DNA from: Cyanobacteria bacterium REEB67
GTDB taxonomy: Bacteria; Cyanobacteriota; Vampirovibrionia; Obscuribacterales; Obscuribacteraceae
NCBI GenBank assembly: GCA_018971775.1
Contig: JAGXAB010000002.1
Location: forward strand, 100,037 to 164,036
DNA: 64,000 nt
Reading direction: 5' to 3'
The position numbers and the translations under genes were made by a program. Within the stretch, counting starts at the first letter, position 1; each line of letters starts with the position of its first letter. Below are positions 53,650 to 60,145 of the stretch, piece after piece. The notes under the pieces are model-generated. The model did no database searches. It was given only the letters and a program-made list of their open reading frames with translations, and had not been told where the DNA came from.

Positions 53650-53940
53650 ATGAGACCGGCCTTTCTCTTCAATAAACTGTCTAACGAGCGATTTGCCCTC
53701 AATCAATCGGTCAGCAAAATTGGTCGAGATCAGACAAACAATATCTCGATTACAAACGATCACTACGTCTCCAGACACCATGCCTGGGTCCTGCAAATGC
53801 AGGGCGCTTACTGGGTGGAAGATCTGGGCTCGACCAACGGTACATTGCTAAACGGCGATATATTGAGCGAAAGACGACAGATTGCTCCAGGCGACCGCAT
53901 TACCTTCGGTAAGACCGAGCTCGTTTTCGTAGTCGAATAA
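53650..53940 (+). CDS. Stand-alone FHA-domain protein
   Basis: 96 residues, essentially one FHA domain. The phosphothreonine-binding residues are visible: Gly25-Arg26 (KIGRD), Ser41-Arg42-His43 (VSRHHAWV) and Asn63 in STNGT. It should read phosphorylated threonines on a partner. It is the third gene of ABC1-PP2C-FHA, a natural writer, eraser and reader arrangement. No other domain or membrane segment is present. Confidence 0.92.
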   Translation: MRPAFLFNKLSNERFALNQSVSKIGRDQTNNISITNDHYVSRHHAWVLQMQGAYWVEDLGSTNGTLLNGDILSERRQIAPGDRITFGKTELVFVVE

Positions 53941-54012
53941 TTGCCGAGCTTGACCGACCAGCAGTAGATCAAAACCGCCGACAAAAGCAGGCGGGTCTGA
54001 TAAATTTAGGCT

Positions 54013-54028
54013 CGGCGATACGTCGCCG
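54013..54028. repeat. Stable hairpin with TACG loop
   Basis: CGGCGA-TACG-TCGCCG is a perfect 6-bp stem closed by a UNCG-type tetraloop, 72 nt past the FHA stop. No T-run follows, so it may stabilise or process the transcript rather than terminate it. Confidence 0.5.
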
Positions 54029-54048
54029 GGTAGCTTACGATTGCGTTC

Positions 54049-54081
54049 AAATCGTGTGTATACAATGTAGACACACGATTT
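54049..54081. repeat. Inverted repeat between the FHA gene and maf
   Basis: AAATCGTGTGT and ACACACGATTT form a perfect 11-bp inverted repeat with an 11-nt spacer. It could be an operator or mRNA hairpin ahead of maf. It is followed at 54095-54119 by a 12-bp direct repeat (CAAGACCTGAAA twice, one base apart). Confidence 0.55.
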
Positions 54082-54161
54082 GGCCAGCCTCAATCAAGAC
54101 CTGAAAGCAAGACCTGAAATCCAGGCCTGACAATCGCCTCAATTACAAAGAAGAGACGTCC

Positions 54162-54836
54162 TTGACCAACACAGATTCCAACAAAGATTCCGGCACACCG
54201 ACCATCATTCTGGCATCGGCATCCCCCCGCCGCATCGACCTGATGAAAAACCTCGGGCTGAGCTTCGAAGTTTTGCCCGCCGATATCGAAGAAATCACAG
54301 AGCATGCCCAGACCCCAGGCGAAGTTGTGGCAGAGCTGGCCTTGATGAAAGCGCGTCGTACGCAGCAAATTTTGGAAGAGAGACGGGCGGGGGAAGCGGG
54401 CGCTATGTCGACGCAAGCGGCATCAGCACCGTATGTGATACTAGCCGCCGATACCCTCGTCATCCTCGACAACGATATCCTGGGTAAACCTACCGACCGC
54501 GCCGAGGCAATCAGCATGCTCAAGCGCATGTCTGCTCGCAGCCATGAGGTCTATACAGGTGTCCATGTCATCTATAAAGAAGCCGCGGACAAGCAACACG
54601 AGCATCATGAGGTCGGTATCTCCAGGGTACATTTCAGAAAACTATCGACAAGCGAAATCGAAAACTATGTCGATAGCGGCGAACCGATGGATAAAGCAGG
54701 CGCCTATGCCTTGCAGGGCATCGGCGCGTTTTTGCTCGAAGGCATCGAGGGCTGCCCGACCAATATAATTGGCCTGCCTCTGCCGTTGACGATGTCTTTG
54801 CTGCGCCGGTGCAATATTTCCATCCTCGGTCTATAA
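54162..54836 (+). CDS. maf: Maf-family nucleotide pyrophosphatase
   Basis: 224 residues from a TTG start preceded by AAGAGACG. The signature IILASASPRRIDLMKNLGL (about 15-33) and LAADTLVILDNDILGKP mark Maf proteins, which hydrolyse canonical or modified nucleoside triphosphates (dTTP/UTP or m7GTP types). A polar insert of about 15 residues (EERRAGEAGAMSTQAAS) lies in the middle. The C-terminal AYALQGIGAFLLEGIEGCPTNIIGLP is complete. It is followed by the tandem mini-ORF repeat and the SAHH-like gene. Confidence 0.92.
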   Translation: MTNTDSNKDSGTPTIILASASPRRIDLMKNLGLSFEVLPADIEEITEHAQTPGEVVAELALMKARRTQQILEERRAGEAGAMSTQAASAPYVILAADTLVILDNDILGKPTDRAEAISMLKRMSARSHEVYTGVHVIYKEAADKQHEHHEVGISRVHFRKLSTSEIENYVDSGEPMDKAGAYALQGIGAFLLEGIEGCPTNIIGLPLPLTMSLLRRCNISILGL

Positions 54837-54884
54837 GAGCGATTTGTAAAATGAGCGGTTTGTAAAATGAGCGGTTTGTAAAAT
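54837..54884 (+). repeat. Three tandem 16-bp repeats forming mini-ORFs before a start codon
   Basis: The unit GAGCGGTTTGTAAAAT repeats three times (54837, 54853, 54869; the first has one mismatch). Each junction creates ATG. The ATGs at 54851 and 54867 each open the four-codon ORF ATG-AGC-GGT-TTG-TAA, and the third ATG, at 54883, is the start of the next gene. Each stop lies one base before the next ATG, an arrangement suited to reinitiation. Confidence 0.75.
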
Positions 54885-56037
54885 GACAATTTCTACCATG
54901 CAAAATTTCGATCTGCTCGAACGGGTGGGTGAAGTTTTAAAAGAAAGAGGTAATCTGGCCAATCGCTCGATTGCCTGGCACTGCCACCTGACCACCCTCA
55001 CCTACGCCGCCGCCAGAGCCGTGGTAGAGGCTGGCGGTCGCCTCTATATAAGCGAATGTAATGCAGCGACGACGAAACAATCGGCGCTGAGCGGCCTGAA
55101 AGACCTGGGCGTCCCCTTTTATACCGGCGCCCATGCCGCGGTCAAAGTGCTCGCTCACAAACCCGAAATTATTTCGGATACCGGCTTTGTTTTGACCGAG
55201 ACTTACCTGCGATCCGGTGGTGGCGCCCCCGGTGCCGGCATCTCCGCCGCCTGCGAGACTACGGCCGACGGTATAGGCCGCCTGCGCGATTTAAGGGCTA
55301 TGGCCGCTTTGAACATACCGGTGATCAACATCAACGAGGGCGAATTGAAATCGGCAATCGATAATTTTCACCGCGTCGGCGACGGCTTGATTGAAGCGCT
55401 GCAAATAGCCACCGGACGAGAAAGTCTGCCCGGTAATCTGATCGTCGTCGTAGGCTATGGCAGGGTTGGCAGCGGCTGCGCGCAATACCTAAAAGGAATC
55501 GGCGCCCAGGTAAAAGTGATCGAAGCGGATCCCCTGCGCGCTCTAAAGGCTCATTACGACGGCTTTGCCGTTACATCTCGCCTCGAGGCCCTGGCAAAAG
55601 CGGAAGTGGTCGTAACGGCCACGGGCCGACCAGGACTCTGGCAGGAGAATTTTTTTGAAGAGGCCCGCGACGGCATGGTGGTAATCAATGTCGGCCATGA
55701 CCGCGAGGAGGTGGCACCAGCACTCTGGGAGAAAAAGGCGAAGAAAATTGAAGTCGTAAACGAAGTATTGAAACGATATACCTTCGATAGCAACCGCTCC
55801 GGCGAAAAATGTCTCTACCTTGCGACCGGCGGCAACCCGGCCAATATAGCGCTGCTTACCGGCTCCTTCGAGCCCACCTACATTCACTTGGCTACCGAAC
55901 TTTTGACCTGGGAATATCTCTTCCAGGAAGCCGAAAACCTTCCCGCGGGCGAATTGACGCTGCCTCGCCGCGTCGAAGAGGAAGTAAGCAGCCTGGCGCT
56001 TCAGGCTCTTGGCTACAATAATGAAAGTGTCTTCTAA
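54883..56037 (+). CDS. Divergent S-adenosylhomocysteinase-like NAD protein
   Basis: 384 residues; true SAHH is about 430. NAD-binding GYGRVGSGCAQYLKGIGAQVKVIE (191-214) and EADPLRA match SAHH. Residues CETTADG (124-130), KSAIDN (Lys156, Asp160, Asn161) and NVGH (His272) align with catalytic positions. But the STQD substrate motif reads TTKQ (about 63-66), the GHP segment is lost, and the C-terminal Lys/Tyr tail that reaches the neighbouring subunit's NAD is absent. It may act on another thioether nucleoside or be regulatory. A start at the ATG 15 bases further on is also possible. No Shine-Dalgarno; translation may depend on the upstream mini-ORFs. Confidence 0.75.
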   Translation: MTISTMQNFDLLERVGEVLKERGNLANRSIAWHCHLTTLTYAAARAVVEAGGRLYISECNAATTKQSALSGLKDLGVPFYTGAHAAVKVLAHKPEIISDTGFVLTETYLRSGGGAPGAGISAACETTADGIGRLRDLRAMAALNIPVININEGELKSAIDNFHRVGDGLIEALQIATGRESLPGNLIVVVGYGRVGSGCAQYLKGIGAQVKVIEADPLRALKAHYDGFAVTSRLEALAKAEVVVTATGRPGLWQENFFEEARDGMVVINVGHDREEVAPALWEKKAKKIEVVNEVLKRYTFDSNRSGEKCLYLATGGNPANIALLTGSFEPTYIHLATELLTWEYLFQEAENLPAGELTLPRRVEEEVSSLALQALGYNNESVF

Positions 56038-56117
56038 GCGAGCTTCCCTGGCTCAAATGGCCGATTAAGGTTAAAATTACAGGTGTTCACTACCTGTCCG
56101 CGCCCCTGATCCTAGGT

Positions 56118-58154
56118 ATGATCATGACCCGGATCACTACCCGGATCACTAGATCAGTCGCTTGTCCTAAAGCCGAGGCCACCTTGCAAAAGCCATTTTT
56201 AACCGTGCTAATCGCACTGTCCCTCCCACTGGCAGCGCTATTTGCGCCTGCAGCCGGTGAGGGCAATTCATTGCTTGGTTTGAAACCAGCCCAGGCGGCT
56301 AATTCCAGCCCGAAGGCAGCAGTCGATTACAATGCCGGTTCGAGCCTCACCGGCGAAAACGGCGATGCCACCACGAACACTAACATGGGCGACAGCGCAG
56401 CCGTTCAGAACGGCGATACAGCCGACACCACCGGTAGTGCGCAGACAAATCCTCCTAACAATTCCAGCGGCAGTGCGACCACTGCCGGCGCCAACGATTC
56501 ATCGATGGAATCGGTCTGGAGCGAGCAGGCTGCACCACCGACGCCCAAATCATCGAAGAGCAAGAAAAAAAGTCACAGCCGTACTGAATCGAGCAAAAGC
56601 AGCAAAGCAAAAACGGCCCGGGACAAGGGCGGCCAGACCTCGACCGTGACCAGCACTGCCACCGACGCCTCGGCCGCCGGTGCAGTCGCAGGCTCGGCCG
56701 CGACAGCCAGCGGCGATAGCACCGCCGGCGAAACTTACGCCGCGTCGCCAAACAGCGGCAGCGTCCTCGACAGACCAGTAACGCTCGGTACGGTCACCAG
56801 CGGAGCCAACACACAAAATCAAAGCGAGGAAGAGCCCGCCGCCGAAGTAAAAGCTACGCCGCCGAGTCGACCAGCGGCCAGACCGGCCCAGAGTCCAGCC
56901 ACGGGTGCTGCAAGCAACAGCGTCGCCGTCAGTCATCCGCCCGACAATGTTTTCACGTCAAAGCTCAATGTCGGCGAACACGCTGCTCCGCTCTGCGCGA
57001 CGAGATCGTTTTTTCAAAGCGAGCTGATTCGCTCGGTCAGCTGGCCGGGTGTCGGCCCATTCAAAGGCGATAGCGATCCAAACGATCTGGTCGACCCGCA
57101 GGAAAACAAACTCACTTTGCAGACGTCCGGAGACAAAGTAACGTCAGCAGAGCTGATCTTGCTGCACCAACCCGGCAATCCCCAGGGCTTCATCAATCTG
57201 GAAATGGTCATGGACTCGATGCTCGAGGCCCTAGGCGCCAGAGACAAAAAGATCAATGATTTCAACTCTTTCCTGGAGAAAAACAAAGAGGTCCTGGCCA
57301 AGAACAAGGCGACCGAAGAAAAACCACTGAAAACAGCGAATGGACCCTATTTAATTTCCATTGCCGGCTCCGGCAAAAACAACGAATCCAGCTATCTGAT
57401 CCAGGTGAAGAGCAAGCAGAGCGCTGAAGAGGCGAGCCGCACGCCGAGTAACGAAGCGCCGGAAAGCCGAGAAGAGTCAAACACAACCGCGAACACGACC
57501 AGAACCGGATCGGTGAGTGTGGCGACTTCAATACCGCAAAATAATGGGCCGGGCGCAGGCACCAGCGGCGCCACCAGGACAGTGAAGAAGCCGCCCGAGC
57601 AAACACCAACGGCAGTAGAATCGACCAGGCCTGCGGCCAAACAGCCGACCAAAACTCCGGCCAAAGATACGACTAAGACAGGCGATGAAGAGAGTACGTC
57701 GACCAGCGGCGGCGACACGCTCAAGCAAGAATTTGCCGACACGATTCGCTCCTGGCAGTCCATAAAGCAAGAGGCGGACAAGACTCGCGATGTCACCTTG
57801 CTTGCCAAAGTATTGACTGGCAAAGCCCTGGCTAAACAAACTGTGGCAATTGGCTGGCTCGTCAAAGAAAAGAAATACTACGAAATCACTCCCAAAGGCG
57901 TAAACGTCGATAAATACCAGGAAATTTCAAAAGCGCCCCAGCGCTATGCCGTCTACGCTCATGTCAAAGAGCTGAGCCGACTGCTCGACGACGGCACCAA
58001 CAAATTGAACAAAGAAACCGATGACCAGTACAACGTCAACTACACTCTGGAAAAAACCGGCGATCACTGGAGCATCTACGACTCGCAATTGATTCAACAG
58101 CCGGGGCAGCCGATCGCCGGTCAGAGTAAGTCTGCACCCAAGCCAAAACACTAG
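56118..58154 (+). CDS. Large secreted protein with disordered Ser/Thr/Ala-rich half
   Basis: 678 residues. A signal peptide (FLTVLIALSLPLAALFAPAAG) lies after a 25-residue leader that includes a 12-bp tandem duplication (56127-56150, encoding TRIT twice). Residues about 60-270 are low complexity (Ser/Thr/Ala/Gly/Lys). A compact domain at about 280-430 (VGEHAAPLCATRSFFQSELIRSVSWPGVGPF...) includes a helix, and a second low-complexity region leads to a C-terminal domain (about 535-660; FADTIRSWQSIKQEADK...GDHWSIYDSQLI) resembling a periplasmic beta-structure. No family is recognised. It starts the three-gene secreted cluster. Confidence 0.7.
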   Translation: MIMTRITTRITRSVACPKAEATLQKPFLTVLIALSLPLAALFAPAAGEGNSLLGLKPAQAANSSPKAAVDYNAGSSLTGENGDATTNTNMGDSAAVQNGDTADTTGSAQTNPPNNSSGSATTAGANDSSMESVWSEQAAPPTPKSSKSKKKSHSRTESSKSSKAKTARDKGGQTSTVTSTATDASAAGAVAGSAATASGDSTAGETYAASPNSGSVLDRPVTLGTVTSGANTQNQSEEEPAAEVKATPPSRPAARPAQSPATGAASNSVAVSHPPDNVFTSKLNVGEHAAPLCATRSFFQSELIRSVSWPGVGPFKGDSDPNDLVDPQENKLTLQTSGDKVTSAELILLHQPGNPQGFINLEMVMDSMLEALGARDKKINDFNSFLEKNKEVLAKNKATEEKPLKTANGPYLISIAGSGKNNESSYLIQVKSKQSAEEASRTPSNEAPESREESNTTANTTRTGSVSVATSIPQNNGPGAGTSGATRTVKKPPEQTPTAVESTRPAAKQPTKTPAKDTTKTGDEESTSTSGGDTLKQEFADTIRSWQSIKQEADKTRDVTLLAKVLTGKALAKQTVAIGWLVKEKKYYEITPKGVNVDKYQEISKAPQRYAVYAHVKELSRLLDDGTNKLNKETDDQYNVNYTLEKTGDHWSIYDSQLIQQPGQPIAGQSKSAPKPKH

Positions 58155-58207
58155 ACAATGTATGCACGAGTCCAGACGGATTCAGACAGGATTCAGACGG
58201 GATAAAA

Positions 58208-60136
58208 ATGCCTAAAACTTTTAGACTTTTACCGCTCGCCTGCACGCTGCTTTTGTTCGGGGCCGCCGCCTGGCAAGCGGCTACGGAAGCGCAAAGCCAG
58301 GGGCGTCGCTATGCTATGGCTCTGCATGAGACACTGGCTAAAAATCCACCGGCACAGCCGCTGCAAACAGGCACAAACCCGGGCTTGACCATCGTCACTC
58401 CGCTGCATCCACTGACGCCGCTCAATTCACCCAAACCGGCCTACAACACTACCAATTACTCGACCACGCCAACCCCGACTCCGGCCAAATACTCTGCCGC
58501 ACCGGCGCCTCTCTACAACACCTCTGCAGCTCCGGCCTACGGCAATCGCGGTGCCGCCGACCAGCCTTTCACCTGCCAATTGCTCAACGAACAGGGTCAA
58601 TCGGTCTTGCCCTCCGCTTTTGTGCGCGGCAATGGGCGTGTTTTTCTGCTCGCTCCCGATTGCCTTTATATGGCAAATCAGCCTCTACCCAGCCCGGAAA
58701 GCGGCGGCACCCTCAATCTAATCACTTTCAACAAACCAGGCTTTAGCCAGGTTGCCGGCACTCCGGGCACTCTGCCGATTCCGGTGCACGAATTTGTCAA
58801 TCTCGTCTACAACCCTTTCAGACAGACTGTTTTTGTACTGGACAAATCGGGTGATATTTTTGAATTCGATCCCCAAAAACAATCCTGGGGCGTACTGCGC
58901 GCCAACTTACCGAGCGGCGGCTCCCCCGATCCCGAATACATAGACCTTTGCCTATCGCCGGCCGCCTATCCGGCCTCTTCGGCACACGCGGCGACTAATG
59001 CCGGGGCACCGTCGCCCCCGGTTCTAAACCGCCTCAATCTGCTCGATCCGGAGCGCAATCAAATCTGGAAACTGGCTCTTACTAAAAGCGGTCCAGTGCC
59101 ACCACAGATGAAAAAGTCCTTTCCCGAAATCATGCCCTGGCGCGTCGGTCCCGGCAATCCAAGCGTGGCCGAAAGTATCGCCCTTTCCTTTGATACGATT
59201 TATTATGTCCTGCGCAATTTCAGTCAGTCGGGCCAAATCGGGCTTATTCGTCCGATTAGTGAAAGCGCAGTCCAACAGTCGCGCCTACCGATCCGGGGCA
59301 TGAAACGGATCCGACCGACTCGTATGGTCAGCCAACCCGGTCTACCCCTATATATTGTCGAGCGAGAAAACAATCGCGTCCTTGCTGTCGACAAACACAC
59401 CGGTGCGACCCGTCCCTTTCTCTTCAACGGCCAATCGGATCTGCGTGGTGTCTGCCCCGACGCCTGCGGCTTCTGGGTTATCGACGGCAATAAACTGACC
59501 TATCGGCAGTTGAGTAAACCAGACAGCCTGGCGGTTGCCAATCATCCGCCAGTCCGCACAATAGACGACAGACTAAAAAAATTGCACCTGCCGATCGTCG
59601 GCATTAATTTGCCGCGCCACGCAGGCGTTTATCCGGGCGCCCGCAGACTCTACCGTTATGGCGTGCACGAAGGTATGGACTTCTTTTACGGCGGCGGCAC
59701 GGCAAAAATCTATATGGGCTCGCCGGTGGTGGCAGCCGCCGACGGTAAAATTATCCGGGCCGATGCCAACTTTCACGATATGAATCTTGCTACACTCAAT
59801 CGCGTCATGGCCGATTGCGTGCGTGAGCACCGCACATCGGACAAAAACGAAGACCTCTTTCGCGGTTGTCAGGTATGGATCGATCACGGTAACAACATGA
59901 TCACCCGCTACGCCCACCTGGATAAAATCAACAGCAATATCAAAGTCGGACAGACGGTCAGGCACGGTGATCTGATAGGCTTCGTAGGTGTTTCCGGAAC
60001 AGGACAAAATTTACCCGGCCGTACAAAATACCCGCACTTGCATTTTGAGATCTGGCTCGATGGAAAGTATCTCGGATATGGACTGACACCGGCGGAAACC
60101 GTAGGAATCTTCGAAAACATTTTTGGCACAATTTGA
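58208..60136 (+). CDS. Exported M23-family peptidase with long N-terminal region
   Basis: 642 residues. A signal-like N-terminus (LACTLLLFGAAAWQAAT) and a Pro/Thr-rich linker (about 40-120) precede a region of about 350 residues that resembles repeated beta-propeller-like strands (LVYNPFRQTVFVLDKSGDIFEFDP). The C-terminal M23 (LytM/lysostaphin) domain has zinc motifs His487-x3-Asp491 (HEGMD), RYAHLD, and His610-Leu-His612 (HLHFEIW), so it looks active. It would cut peptidoglycan cross-links in the envelope. The peptidase lies between two other secreted proteins, 53 and 9 bases away, so they likely act together. Confidence 0.85.
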   Translation: MPKTFRLLPLACTLLLFGAAAWQAATEAQSQGRRYAMALHETLAKNPPAQPLQTGTNPGLTIVTPLHPLTPLNSPKPAYNTTNYSTTPTPTPAKYSAAPAPLYNTSAAPAYGNRGAADQPFTCQLLNEQGQSVLPSAFVRGNGRVFLLAPDCLYMANQPLPSPESGGTLNLITFNKPGFSQVAGTPGTLPIPVHEFVNLVYNPFRQTVFVLDKSGDIFEFDPQKQSWGVLRANLPSGGSPDPEYIDLCLSPAAYPASSAHAATNAGAPSPPVLNRLNLLDPERNQIWKLALTKSGPVPPQMKKSFPEIMPWRVGPGNPSVAESIALSFDTIYYVLRNFSQSGQIGLIRPISESAVQQSRLPIRGMKRIRPTRMVSQPGLPLYIVERENNRVLAVDKHTGATRPFLFNGQSDLRGVCPDACGFWVIDGNKLTYRQLSKPDSLAVANHPPVRTIDDRLKKLHLPIVGINLPRHAGVYPGARRLYRYGVHEGMDFFYGGGTAKIYMGSPVVAAADGKIIRADANFHDMNLATLNRVMADCVREHRTSDKNEDLFRGCQVWIDHGNNMITRYAHLDKINSNIKVGQTVRHGDLIGFVGVSGTGQNLPGRTKYPHLHFEIWLDGKYLGYGLTPAETVGIFENIFGTI

Positions 60137-60145
60137 GAGGACGAG

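Noticed and set aside
54837..54884. CRISPR array
   Set aside because: The 16-bp units are directly adjacent without spacers, and there are no cas genes.
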